Shown here piece by piece: positions 48,064 through 59,504 of a stretch of DNA of 64,000 nt. The DNA is from Semisulcospira habei. Its lineage: Eukaryota > Mollusca > Gastropoda > Semisulcospiridae. The notes beneath the pieces were generated by a model. The model was not told the DNA's origin. It saw only the letters and a list, made by a program, of their open reading frames with translations, and made no database searches. Numbering within the stretch: the stretch's first letter is position 1; the number at the start of each line of letters is the position of its first letter. The stretch is from NCBI GenBank assembly GCA_036245525.1, contig BTPG01000004.1, positions 23,040,272 to 23,104,271 on the forward strand, written 5' to 3'. The position numbers and the translations under genes were made by a program.

Positions 48064-48095
48064 CCCAGAGTCTGACGTTGCTGATCTTCTTTTAA

Positions 48096-49833
48096 GGCCA
48101 GACACTACACCCCAAATATGAGCTTTTGTCTGTCTAGAATCTGTTTTAAACTGTTGATGTATTTTGATAGGGTTTGGTGAGCTGAGACCAAAAAAGTGGT
48201 TTTTGGGTGTGTACGACTCCCCGTTGCCCTGGAAACCAACCAGATGGCCACCGTATACACATTTTAGTACAAATTCAAAGCAATAGATCTCAAACACTAC
48301 CAAACTTAAAAACAAAGTTCTTTTTTCTGGTGATTCTTTGTCAAAACAACTACATTTTGTCAGAAGGATTTTATTCTGAAGCTGTTGGGAAAAAAGTTAT
48401 ACATGATGAAATACGCTACATGAGCTGAAAGAGGGAAAATGTCGATTTTGGGGAATTGAATAGCCACAACTTTTTTCCCCCCTTGTGCAATCACAAAATC
48501 CTTCTGACAAAATGCAGCAAAGTGAATAACAATCATAACTGCAAAGTTTGAATGCTGTGCCTATTCAGGTTTATGAGATCTATTCAATAAAAGATGAAAA
48601 AAAGTAAAAATGAGAAAACGGAGAATAAGGTAACCATCAACCTTTACTTTGTCATAATTCAGCTTTATAGTCGTCAATATGCGAATTATGCAGTGTAAAC
48701 ATATTTCGCATGAGAAAATGAAAAGCAAAAGTTTTCTAAGTCTTGGATATATGCACACTGATGATAAAGTTTCTGCAGGTAAAATGTCAAAGGAAACTGT
48801 CAGGTGCACAAAGTGTGTGCTGTACTTTGCCATTTCAGATACACCTGAGCGATGTGTAAAACCAATTTTTTTTTAATCATTTACTGACCAATTCCGACGT
48901 CGCGAGCATCTTTCATCAATTCAAGTTTCTTAGGTGTTGTGGATTTCACCACCGTCCCATCAGTGTTTACATTACGAGGCTTAGGAATGTTTTCGTTCTC
49001 TCTATGTTCACTCGGGTTCGTCTGCTCGAACACATCTCTCTTCGTCTGTTCAACCTCGCAGCTGCTAGCTGAGCACCACCCAACTTCTTTGAAGCCGTTG
49101 GAGACATTTCCAACGATTACAACTGATGGACTTTGTGAAATAACTGCTGAAGGGATGTAAAACGTAGAAAATGCGTGCTATGAAGTAGCGATTCTCGTAT
49201 TTTGATCGAGTTGTACGCCATGCGTAATGGTGCATTGTGGGACGGTCGGAAAACCCGAAGCCGCCCAGAGCCTGGCCAGAAAAACCCGAAGTCGCCCGGA
49301 ACACTCGGCGCGCTCTGCTCATTGTTCGGTTTTGCAAAATAGTATTATCTCATTAGCATAGCGTCCGTACAAGGAAATCTCCGGTCGTTCGTGACGTCAG
49401 TTTCGTGCCAATAGCTATTTATAGAGCCTTTGTAGCCTTCAACTGGTTTGTGGATGGGAAAGTAGAAACGGATCCGGTTCGAATGGACCCAAACATGGCG
49501 GCGCCAATAGCTATTTAGCCTTCAACTTGTTTGTGGATGGGAAAGTAGAAACGGAACCAGTTTGAATGGACCCAATCATGGCGGCGTTCGTTGCTCGCAA
49601 AGCGGTGTAGTCGGGGTCCAAACATTCGATGTTTTGGAGCAAAAGACGTCGCGAACGCTTGAAAAATTGAGCAGGTGCTTCACTTTATTTATTTTTTACA
49701 ACAAATAAAAGGTATTTTTGCATATTTTATGGTTGTGGCCAGGTTCTGAGGGGTTCAAACAACCCAAAAATCCACTCAACCCAAAAACACTAAGGAACAC
49801 TTAAAATGACTTTTTGGGGTACCGTGTCTGACC
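48096..49833. mobile_element. TTAA element, TIR GGCCAGACAC, copy 2
   Basis: TTAA at 48092-48095 and 49834-49837. About 95% like copy 1 by eye. It has a local tandem duplication of about 95 bp at 49408-49590 (from CCAATAGCTATTTA to CATGGCGGCG). Confidence 0.88.
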
Positions 49834-49837
49834 TTAA

Positions 49838-50224
49838 ATGGAAGCCCTGTATATCTGTTAAATTCCTGTTGCTGCGCATGCGGTACTGTTGCTGTGTTGG
49901 CGTTCGGCGCTCTCACAAAAGCTTTGTTCTGCTCGGCATGCGGCTGTGAAACGTGTTCACGACGACACACTAGTGCATTTTTCAGTACGTAAAGATAAAG
50001 CTTACTGCGTCAGAGTAAAATTGTTAACGTCAGTCTGACGCAGAACTTGGAACACTAGTGCGTCACAGGTGGTTTAGAGGGTCAGATGCGCACATTTCTG
50101 CGTAATAATTATCACTGTCAGATTTATGCGTAATGGTACTTTAAAACTACTGTTGCAAGTGAAACTGCAGTTTGAAGTTACATGAAGTAATTTCGAAACT
50201 GAAGTGTTTGCTTGGTTATTTCAG
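49838..50224. other. Intron before exon G, no gene recognised
   Basis: Short CAGTCTGACGCAG-like repeats near 49990-50110; nothing coding. Confidence 0.5.
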
Positions 50225-50293
50225 GTGTACACATCAGGGAAAGGCAGCAGTGCAGCTGGTCTAACGGCATCGGTCAACAGAGACCCGCAGACT
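50225..50293 (+). CDS. MCM5: MCM5 exon G
   Basis: 69 nt, 23 codons, phase 0 at both ends. It encodes VYTSGKGSSAAGLTASVNRD followed by PQT, the conserved stretch that follows Walker A in all MCMs. Acceptor TTTCAG, donor GTAAGT. The RAG1-like transposon begins only about 120 bp downstream. Confidence 0.96.
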
Positions 50294-50417
50294 GTAAGTG
50301 GCATGATTTGTGGGTAAATAACTTTAGTTAACAAAATGTCTTGAACTTGAAATGTCAGTGCATTTTTGTTCTCGTTTTAGTGATTTTTTTAATAAGCACT
50401 GATGTCAAGAGTTTTGT

Positions 50418-51016
50418 CACGGCTTTACCAGCCAGTGCTGGCGCCTAGCACTTAGTTCGCTTCCAGCTGCCAGAGAGATAAGGCGCCGCGAGGTCACATA
50501 CCACAAGCACTTAGTTCGCTTCCAGCTGCCAGAGAGATAAGGCGCCGCGAGGTCACATTCCACTCTCGCCCGCTCATTCTATTTATATCACACTTGGTAC
50601 TGTGGGGTACACACGGCTCTACAGTGTGACCGGCGCTCTGCCGCTATAACAACTACCTACTGGTTTGTATTCATAACACATCTCTGCCTAAAGTGACTGT
50701 TGTGGAAGCAACATCGTTCAAAAGTTGAAATTCTCACCTACACACAGATACCAAACATGACAACATTACGACTTACACTTGTGTAGCAGGTTATGATGAA
50801 AATAAAGGGAACGCGAATTTGTTGATGTATGATGTCGGTGTTTGTTGTGAAATTGACAAAGTTCCCACAGCCATAACACGAAGACGTAACTTTTCCCAAC
50901 GAAACACACTTGCATGCATAAGGGTCAGCATGCCTACAGTAAGTATCACTTACCGGATTTTCGTTCCATGGTGGGGGACGGAAGCAGGAGGGTGGTTAAT
51001 GAGGTCACTGACAGGT
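50418..51016 (+). repeat. Left TIR of the RAG1-like transposon
   Basis: Reverse complement of 55877-56405. It is longer because 59 bp starting CACTTAGTTCGCTTCCAGC are duplicated in tandem (50449 and 50508). Confidence 0.9.
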
Positions 51017-51107
51017 CGCGTGTTCTGGCATTTCTAGCCCGCAGCCGTTTCGGTACTCCACAGACTGCTATTGCCATCCCAAAATACGATCAGTCCATAA
51101 CAGGTCA

Positions 51108-51882
51108 CAGGGCTCGAAATTAGCGGGGGCCCGGGGCCAAAAACCCGCAAAGTTGATTTCGGGCTCGGAAAGTTGAAAAACGAAGGGCCCGCTTGGCCCG
51201 CAAAATAATTCGTCTGCTACAGCTAGCTCTACTCGGCAGTTTCGTATTTGGGCCAAGGGAAGCAACCCACACCGGTGCCCTAAATTTGGACAGAAGTGTA
51301 ATATGAATAGATGATTGAAAAAAAAAGAAAAAGAAAAGGCAAAATCTGTTTGTTTAACTTTAGTTTATCAGGAAGAGTACTGTTAAGTTTAGTTCCCTTT
51401 CATGGTTTTGTTTTGAACTTTTGTGCATTGAGGTCAGATTTTTTGTTAGGTTACTCATATTAAAAATTTAATGATGTGTATTGTGCAATACTCAGTCACA
51501 AAACTGAAAAGTATTATACAAGAGACTCACTTGATTTTTTTCTATTTTGTTTAATGGCCATTTCAGGCTCACTAGTCACTGGAATATGTGTGTCACTGAA
51601 TGTGTGTGTGTGTGTGTTTTCCCCTTTTTTGTTGGTAATGTTTGAAAGTGAAAGAAAAGGCAAATAAAAATGACATCACTCAGCAAAATTGGAAATTCAA
51701 TTGTTTTTATTTTAGATTATCAGACAAATTGTACTTTCTACTTATTATATTGTCAATAATTCTTTTGTTTTTTGTTTGCATTATTTTTCAAAGTTGGGCC
51801 CCGAAAGTTGCTTGTGGGCCCTCAAATTTTTCAATCAAGGGGCCCGGTGGCCCCCAAAGAAAAAAGTTAATTTCTAGCCCTG
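51108..51882. mobile_element. Non-autonomous hAT-like element, TIR CAGGGCTCGAAATTA, TSD GGTCA
   Basis: 775 bp. Left end CAGGGCTCGAAATTAGC, right end reading CAGGGCTAGAAATTAAC. TSD GGTCA (51103-51107 and 51883-51887). No coding capacity. Nested between the left TIR and the transposase gene of the RAG1-like element. Confidence 0.85.
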
Positions 51883-52001
51883 GGTCACAATATTCAACAG
51901 TGTTTTTAAACATACCTTGAGGTTTAACACATTTTCTGACGCACTAGACATAAGAACCGAATACCGAGTTTCTGTTCACAGATACACAACTCCGGCGCCG
52001 T

Positions 52002-55000
52002 CTATGTGAGAATTTTTTTCTGTTTGACTACTGGAGGAATGACGGAGTGGAGGACGGGTGACACGAGTGTCATGTGCTCGGTCATGAGCAGTCTGAGTTT
52101 TTCCTCCTCTGTCTGCAAGCCATATGTCCTGCTCTTTAGAATGTTAATGGTAGCGTGACTCTCTTCACCTCCCTGCTCACCATGAAGCGCCAAACCAAAT
52201 CCCCACTTTGTCATAAATTCAATGCAGCGACATTCCAGGATGTGTTGTTTCGGAATGATGCTACTGGCTGGAAAAGTACTTCGAAAAAAACGCATGTAGT
52301 TTGCAATCTTGTCATTGATGTCTTGCATTGATTCATTTCTGCTCTTCACCGGCAGTTTGTGAGAAACATTAGTGTGGACTTGTGAGTACAGGTCGTTCAG
52401 AATTCGGAACTTTAAGTGACTGCTGCATGAAGTTTAGGATCATCTGTCAGCTTCATGGCATTGCTGATAACACTGTCACCAACATCAGTCAACACATCAT
52501 ACTTCAAGTAACGGTGGCAGTGGTTGCCAACAAACGAACGGCCATGGTATGCTTGCATGAATATCTTATTCCTCTTTATTGCTTCGTCAAGGCCAGAAGT
52601 GACAGGCCCGCACAGAAATGGCAACTTTGTCTCTTCTCTCAGAGCTTCTATTTTGTCCTCGAATTCTGCTACCCGCTGCATCTTCTGCTCACGTCGTTCA
52701 TCAAAATGTTTTGCACTCTCATTGTGTCTCTTGTCACTCAACACTGCAATACCCTCAGGCAGCTGTTTTCTTTTTTCCAGTTCTTTGATGACTCTTACTT
52801 CTGAAATGTACTTTTCAAAAGGTGTGTTTTCATCATGTGCCTCCTTTCCCTCGGCCAGTCTTTCAGCAATGGCTTTATCAAGTTCGTGGCATTCTTGCTC
52901 AAGGAGGGAATGATGTTTTTTTACTATACCTAACAGAAGATGGAGGTATGGTGGTGCCGTTTGCGAAATCTCAACATCAAAGATTGGTTCATGTACAACA
53001 TTGTTGTAACCCTTGGCATTCTTTTTGTCTCCTCCTGCACGAATCGCCTGTAATCCCTCTTGATGTTGTTCAGAGTTCTTTTTTTCACTTGTACTCGCTC
53101 ATGTGGAGCTCTTTGTAGCTGACTTTTCGAAGCTGTGCACCAGAGACAAGGGTGGACCCCTTGTGCTCCTGAGAGACCAAAAAGTTTGAGGAGAAAATCA
53201 TAATCTCCAAACAGAAATACACGTATCTGTTTTTCTTTCCATTTCATGGTTTGGAGAACTGACACCTGCTCTTTAAACGGCTGCAAAATTGTTTGAAGAT
53301 TTTCATGACTGTCTTTACAGTTAGCCATACACACCAAAAACGTATTGTGTTTAGAGTTAGGGTTTTGGAGATTAGCAACTTGAAGCATTGTTTTATAACT
53401 GTTACCGACATGATCTCCTCCTAGTTTTATCCAAATTTCATCTTTTGGTATTTGTTCATGCCATTCAAGAAGATTTGCAGCTTCATACAGTGGAGTCCAG
53501 TTAACACGAACTCGCTTAACACGAATTTCCGGTTAACACGAACCGCTTTTGCATTCCCGGCTGACGGCCTTCTTATTATGTATTAAAATTTCACTGATAA
53601 CACGAAATGCTTAACACGAAATTTTCGCTTAACACGAAGCTGTTTTCGGTTCCCGACCAGAGCAATTTCACTATTATTCACCTGTTTAACACGAACACAC
53701 ATTCCAGTCTCAAACACCGAAAACCGATTCATGAAAGGGGCACTGCACGTGTCGCTCTCGTGCTGTAGTACACACGACGCATGAACGAACTCTAGCCTGT
53801 GATTGGCTGAATAGCCTTCAGTCGTTGTAATCCGTCTTCTCATTGGCTAGTGTTTCTGAACTGAATTCATGCATCATTCGTGTACCAACACTCCCTCAAT
53901 TCAGTTAACTACCGATCACGGCTACCCCCAAGGTAAAACAGAAGTCGACTACGCTTGAAGTGAAAAAACAAGATTAATGAGATCCACGATTGTCTCTCTA
54001 CACGGGCTGTCAATAACGCAAGACTGACTTCGATCATGGCCCGTTTTTTAAATGACTTTGACTGTGTTGCTTTTACCGATGCCAGATGCCCGTGTTGCTT
54101 TTACTTTACTATGGATTTTACCTGATGGATTTTACGTTAACTACGTGAGCTGTACACATCCTTGTGTTTTCCTAGCGAGCTGAACGTAATGTAAGCATAT
54201 ATAGTACAATAATGTGCACTTTTAACCTCATACTCATTCATGCACGCATCTCTTACACACTTTTTCCTTGCCGGGAGGGCCGTGATCAATTTTGAGGCCA
54301 TATTGGTTAACACGAAATACGGTTAACACGAAGTGATTTTCCGTGTCCCCAGAAATTCGTGTTAAGCGGACTCCACTGTACTTGTTAAGCAGTTCAGGAA
54401 CAAAATGTGTGAGATCTTCTATGTATGCGACAGGCGTTTTCTGGCTTTCCTTCTTGTTCGTGACTTTGTTTTCAAAGGTCAGATTCTTTTGTTCAATGGT
54501 CACTCTGCCACAGAGTGCTTCCTTCTGGGCCTGCCTTTCTTTCTTTCACTTTCAAGGTTGACACCAATACTTCTCATGAAGCGTTTGTATGTTCTGTACT
54601 TGGACCAGCTTAATCCTAGATTGGTTCTCAGCGCAATACCCTGTTTTCTACAGACATATATGGATCGCCTATGGCCTGCTCTGTCTAATATTGCAGTCAT
54701 TTTTTCATTTCTTTCTCGTCTTAACTCGTCAGCTATTTGTTCAGCTTCGTCCACCTCTGATCCACCAGATATATTCGCTCTAACATGGGCTAGCACCTTC
54801 GACCTTCTTTGTATTACGGCCGATGATGCCACTGTTGTTGGTTTTCTTGGTTTGGGTATGTGCATAAAATACAAAGGCTGTCCTCCAGTCTCGCAACGAA
54901 TTGTGGCATCAGCTGATTCATTAAGCATTGTGCGGTTTAGTGCCGTCTGATATTTTTCTTCCTCCTTTGTCAGTGGCATCTGCAGTTCCTGGATAGGTCG

Positions 55001-55711
55001 AAGGCTGGGTCGTTTGATATGTGGAGATGTGGCTATATCGACACCCGTTTTTTCAATGGGTGAAATGGCTATTTCATGCGTCCGCTTTGCTGGTGGAGAT
55101 GGGGTCCACACTCTTTGTAACGGCGACGTTTGAGCATCGACTGTGCATGGCGTTTTATGGGGAGTAGACGTCGGCGGAATGAAAACTTGTATACCACTAT
55201 CACCTTCATTAGTGCTGTTATTAGTGTCAGTGTTATGAGTGTCACATTCCGCGGATTGAAACGATCGTTTCTTTCCATGCCGCGAACCCCGCTTTGCTGG
55301 TCGTCCTCCTTTACCTAGCTGCATGAAGTGAACACACGCGACACATTCTTCAACACTCGTATTTGGATCGAACATGGTCCAAATGTGTTGTGATGAGGCA
55401 ATATCAGACGCCGCATTTCGCGTTGTCTCCTCGGACACGCGTGTTTCAGTCGAGTCTATCCGTTTCATCCGACTATAGCAACTCATACACATTGTTTTTG
55501 AGTGCATCATGTCTTTGTCTTCCTGGATATTAATTCCATAACACTTGTGGAGTAAGTGTTCATAATTGATACAAAGAAATGACTTTTTATCACTGTGTTT
55601 CTTTTGTGATCTCTCGCCACACATTCTGCACAATGCATTTACTCTCATTGCATGGAACACACCTGTGTGTACACAGACTGTACGCGTTTCATCAGACTCC
55701 ATCATGATCAA
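52002..55711 (-). pseudogene. Transposase with RAG1-like N-terminal zinc region and DDE-type core
   Basis: N-terminal 55711-54500 (start Met at about 55702-55705) is about 400 residues. It has NALCRMCGERS, a spacer ending GINIQEDKDMMHSKTMCMSC, YSRMKR, and after ~30 residues VEECVACVHF with basic GRPAKRGSRHGKKR. The CxxC, D-x-IH-x-FCxxC and CxxC spacing follows the zinc-binding N-terminal region of RAG1. The core then continues: LTHFVPELLNKY (interrupted by a Tigger MITE, frame restored to YEAANLLEWHEQIP), KLGGDHVGNSYKTMLQ (first Asp), RVFLFGDYDFLLKLFGLSGA (second Asp), HPCLWC, QTAPPYLHLLLGI, AYHGRSFVGNHCH, and FGLALHGEQGGEESHA (likely catalytic Glu). Lesions: frameshifts near 54500, 53030 and 52410, plus the insertion. 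Confidence 0.85.
53488..54378. mobile_element. Tigger-like (pogo/mariner) MITE
   Basis: 891 bp. Ends CAGTGGAGTCCAGTTAACAC and the matching GTGTTAAGCGGACTCCACTG, TA on both sides (53486-53487 and 54379-54380). Repeated TTAACACGAA blocks near each end. No transposase. It splits a Tyr codon of the RAG1-like transposase exactly at TA. Confidence 0.9.
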
Positions 55712-55876
55712 AAGTTAAATCAAAAGTACATTTACAAGGTTGACTGTTAGTGTTACACTATTTCCCAAGAAAGAAACGTGGCTATCTCCTCCAATAGTAT
55801 CCGTGTAACTAAGCCCTCTCTTTCCCCAATTCCGGGAGTGTACACTAAGGCGGATGTCTGGAAATTGTCTGTCGAC

Positions 55877-56405
55877 ACCTGTCAGTGACCTCATTAATTA
55901 CCCTCCTGCTTCCATCCCCCACCATGGAACGAAAATCCGGTAAGTGATACTTACTGTAGGCATGCTGACCCTTATGCATGCAAGTGTGTATCCTTGGGAA
56001 AAGTTACGTCTTTGTGTTATGGCTGTGGGAACTTTGTCAATTTTACAACAAACACCGACATCATAAATCAACAAATTTGCGTTCCCTTTATTTTCATCAT
56101 AACCTGCTACACAAGTGCAAGTCGTAATGTTGTCATGTTTGGTATCAGTGTGTAGGTGAGAATTTCAACTTTTGAACGATGTTGCTTCCACAACAGTCAC
56201 TTTAGGCAGAGATGTGTTATGAATACAAACCAGTAGGTAGTTGTTATAGCGGCAGAGCGCCGGTCACACTGTAGAGCCGTGTGTACCCCACAGTACCAAG
56301 TGTGATATAAATAGAATGAGCGGGCGAGAGTGGAATGTGACCTCGCGGCGCCTTATCTCTCTGGCAGCTGGAAGCGAACTAAGTGTCAGCTATGGTAAAG
56401 GCGTG
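55877..56405 (-). repeat. Right TIR of the RAG1-like transposon
   Basis: Matches the left TIR at well over 95% by eye. One notable difference is TGTATCCTTGGG against TGTTTCGTTGGG near 55985. Confidence 0.9.
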
Positions 56406-56442
56406 TTGTTGTTGTTTATTTTCAGTTATTTTTGTTTTGTGT

Positions 56443-56458
56443 CCCCCCCCCCCCCCCC
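56443..56458 (+). repeat. C16 homopolymer
   Basis: 16 consecutive C about 40 bp right of the RAG1-like transposon. Confidence 0.9.
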
Positions 56459-56459
56459 A

Positions 56460-56929
<470 letters not shown>

Positions 56930-56989
56930 TGATTGAAGAAAAACTACTAGTGTGTAGGGGGAGGGGTGGGGGGGGGGGATAGTTGAAGG

Positions 56990-57062
56990 ATGGTATTAAA
57001 ATAGCTTAGGGCCTACAGGTGCCAAGCTCTTCCATGACCCTTGAACTACTACGGTTGATTTT
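56990..57062. mobile_element. Hairpin MITE remnant
   Basis: AATAGCTTAGGGCCTACAGG with GCCAAGCTCTTCCATGACCC: a diverged copy of the TTCAAGGGTGGTGCCAG family, just after exon H. Confidence 0.55.
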
Positions 57063-58297
57063 CATCCGTTGTAGCATATCCGAGCCTTGCGGGATATCTC
57101 CCATGTGCATTCTACCAGTGGCACTTTACACTGTACCCGAAGGTACTGTAAACCTTATTGGTAGCTGGATGCATGAAAGGTAAAAATAAAATTTCTGGTA
57201 TTTTTAGTATGTTTTAAGTCCCTTATATTTATAGAAGGGACTTTTTAGGACAGGTCGCGGTGGGGTGAATTTAATAGCATGTCCATGATATCAAAGGCGG
57301 GCAGGCTAAACCTCTAACAATTGAAGTAACAAGATAAAAATTACGTCCTGTCTAGTTACGCTAACCTCGCTGCTGAACGTACATTTGTGTGTGCGTATGT
57401 ATGTAAATGAGAGAATCTCTGATATTTCTGTACACACAAGCTTGAAACTTGGCAAAATACTTTCTTAAGTGGGTGGCTAAGAGAGCCTCTGAGCATATTG
57501 TAATTGAATGTCTCATTGAAGACATAAACAACCATTTATAGGAAGTCGGTTGACACGGATTAGAGTCCGTAATTTTTGTCATATTTACTTGAACTTTTGC
57601 ATATAGCTAGTTTGGAGAAAGACCAGATGAGTTCGTTAGCCAGCTTTGTATCTTTTCAACTAAGTTAGTAAAAATTAATTCTTTTCAGAAAAGAATTAAG
57701 GCCAGACACGGTACCCCAAAAAGTCATTTTGGGTGTTCCTTAGTGTTTTTGGGTTCAGTGGATTTTTGGGTTGTTTGAACTCCTTAGAACCGGGCCACCA
57801 ACATAAAATATCCAAAAATACCTTTTATTTGCTGTAAAAAATAAATAAAGTGAAGCACCTGCTCAATTTTTCAAGCAATGCTCAAAAACATCGAATGTTT
57901 GGATCCTGACTACACCGCTTTGCGAGCGAACGCCGATCTGTTTGGGTCCATTCGAACCGGTTTCGTTTCTACTTTTCCATCCACAAACCAGTTGAAGGCT
58001 ACAAAAGCTCTATAAATAGCTATTGGCGTGAAACTGAAGTCATTAACGACCGGAGATTTCCTTGTACGGACGCTATGCTAGTGAGATAATACTATTTTGC
58101 AAAACCGACCAATGAGCAGAGCGCGCCGAGTGTTCCGGGCGACTTCGGGTTTTTCTGGCCAGGCTCCGGGCGGCTTCGGGTTTTCCGACCGTGCCATAAT
58201 GCACCATTACACATGGCGTACAACTCGATCAAAATACGAGAATCGCTAGTTTAGATCACGTATTTTCTACGTTTTACATCCCTTCAGCAGTTATTTC

Positions 58298-58867
58298 CCT
58301 CGCGCTGGGACCATATGGCGTTGAGGCGCGTCCCCTGGGTGGTGGATAGGGGGTCTCTCGCGAGAGGGGTGCACCGAATGAAATAAGGTGCCGTGAACCA
58401 ACATGGTCTAAGGGAAGGTGACCCCGACAGAAAACCCCTGGTCCTCCTAGTAAGGGGGTTGGGCGTGGGGGTAGCTTCCCCACCCTGCAAAAAAGGAAAT
58501 AGCTACAAAAATGCCGACGAAAAGACAAACAGTAATTCCTTTCCTGGAGGAGGAATGTTCTTCTACCAGAAGATTTATGACATCCTGTGGTGAAAGCCGG
58601 AAGTCTTCAGAAGCCACAGGACCGAACCACCTCTCTCTATCCAGGGACACAACCATGGGCACATGGAGGCAGGCATTGTCATGGAACCCCCAGGGAAAGA
58701 GGAAAAGAGGTAGGCCGAGAAACTCCTGGCATCGAGACCTCCAAGCAGACATCAAGAGACTGGGAACCACCTGGAGTAAAATCGAAGGAGAAGCACAGGA
58801 CAGGAGTCGCTGGAAGTCTCTCGTCGACAGCCTCTACCCGGATAGGGGTGACAGGCGTAAGTAAGTA
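58298..58867 (+). mobile_element. Internally deleted LINE with both ends intact
   Basis: 570 bp flanked by AGCAGTTATTTC (58286-58297 and 58868-58879). It has the 5-prime end CCTCGCGCTGGGACC and the 3-prime end GACAGGCGTAAGTAAGTAAG of the LINE at 28570-31865, but about 2.7 kb between endonuclease start and C-terminus are missing. The join is near 58665, at a short AGG/GG overlap. Confidence 0.92.
58511..58864 (+). CDS. 117-residue fused LINE reading frame
   Basis: Starts MPTKRQTVIPFLEEECSSTR, passes SLSRDTTMGTW (the start of the endonuclease, GTWNVKT in the full copy) and changes at the join into RQALSWNPQGKRKRGRPRNS, ending SLVDSLYPDRGDRRK. The frame is kept across the deletion and has no stop. 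It keeps a basic C-terminal region but no endonuclease or reverse transcriptase. Whether it is made as a protein is unknown; an in-frame join has a one-in-three chance. Confidence 0.6.
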   Translation: MPTKRQTVIPFLEEECSSTRRFMTSCGESRKSSEATGPNHLSLSRDTTMGTWRQALSWNPQGKRKRGRPRNSWHRDLQADIKRLGTTWSKIEGEAQDRSRWKSLVDSLYPDRGDRRK

Positions 58868-59504
58868 AGCAGTTATTTCACAAAGTCCATCAGTTGTAAT
58901 CGTTGGAAAGGTCTCCAACGGCTAGCAGCTGCGAGGTTGAACAGACGAAGAGAGATGTGTTCGAGCAGACGAACCCGAGTGAAGAGAGAACGAAAACATT
59001 CCTAAGCCTCATAATGTAAACGCCGATGGGACGGTGGTGAAATCCACAACACCTAAGAAACTTGAATTGATGAAAGATGCTCGTGACTTCGGCATTGGTA
59101 AGTAAATGATAAAAACAAAAAATTGGTTTTACACATCGCTCAGGTGTATCTCCAAATCAAATAGCTATTTATAGAGCCTTTGTAGCCTTCAACTGGTTTG
59201 TGGATGGGAAAGTAGAAACGGAACCGGTTCGAATGGACCCAAACATGGCGGCGTTCTTCGCTCGCAAAGCGGTGTAGTCAGGGTCCAAACATTCGATGTT
59301 TTTGAGCAAAAGACGTCGCGAATGCTTGAAAAATTGAGCAGGTGCTTCACTTTATTCATTTTTTACAGGAAATAAAAGGTATTTTTGGATATTTTATGGT
59401 TGTGGCCGGGTTCTAAGGGGTTCAAACAACCCAAAAATCCACTCAACCCTAAAACACTAAGGAACACCCAAAATGACTTTTTGGGGTACTGTGTTTGGCC
59501 TTAA

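Larger units (their letters stand above)
46160..48091 (-). mobile_element. 5-prime-truncated LINE copy, split by a hAT-like element
   Basis: 46160-46470 and 48064-48091 together match the 3-prime end of the LINE at 28570-31865, about 93% by eye. It starts with the TTACTTACTTACTTACGCCTG tail and includes GTTATCTGCTCTGTTCTCTC. Split at CCCAGAGTC by the element at 46471-48063. Its 5-prime truncation lies beside the TTAA element at 48096. Confidence 0.88.
50418..56405 (-). mobile_element. RAG1-like (N-RAG-TP-type) DNA transposon with long inverted termini
   Basis: About 6 kb in the intron between MCM5 exons G and H. Long TIRs: 50418-51016 and 55877-56405, with blocks such as CTTCCAGCTGCCAGAGAG and ATAAGGCGCCGCGAGGTCAC. 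Outermost bases begin CACG(G/C)CTTTACCA on both strands; possible TSD TTGT (50414-50417 and 56406-56409), weak because it lies in a GTT repeat. The minus strand encodes a large transposase at 52002-55711. Two younger elements are nested inside: 51108-51882 and 53488-54378. A mollusc element with a RAG1-like N-terminus, N-RAG-TP of Aplysia, is known; I place this here by architecture, not by a search. Confidence 0.8.
57700..59500. mobile_element. TTAA element, GGCCAGACAC family, foldback derivative (copy 3)
   Basis: TTAA at 57696-57699 and 59501-59504. Both ends are right-type ends: the first ~890 bp (without the LINE insert) is the reverse complement of copy 1 positions about 35150-36034, followed at about 59160 by the right end in forward orientation. 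The left end seen in copies 1 and 2 is missing. A LINE insertion lies at 58298-58867. Confidence 0.88.

Noticed and set aside
50418..56405. Host RAG1 gene
   Set aside because: It lies within inverted termini in an intron, has frameshifts and nested insertions, and no RING or RAG2 neighbour was seen.
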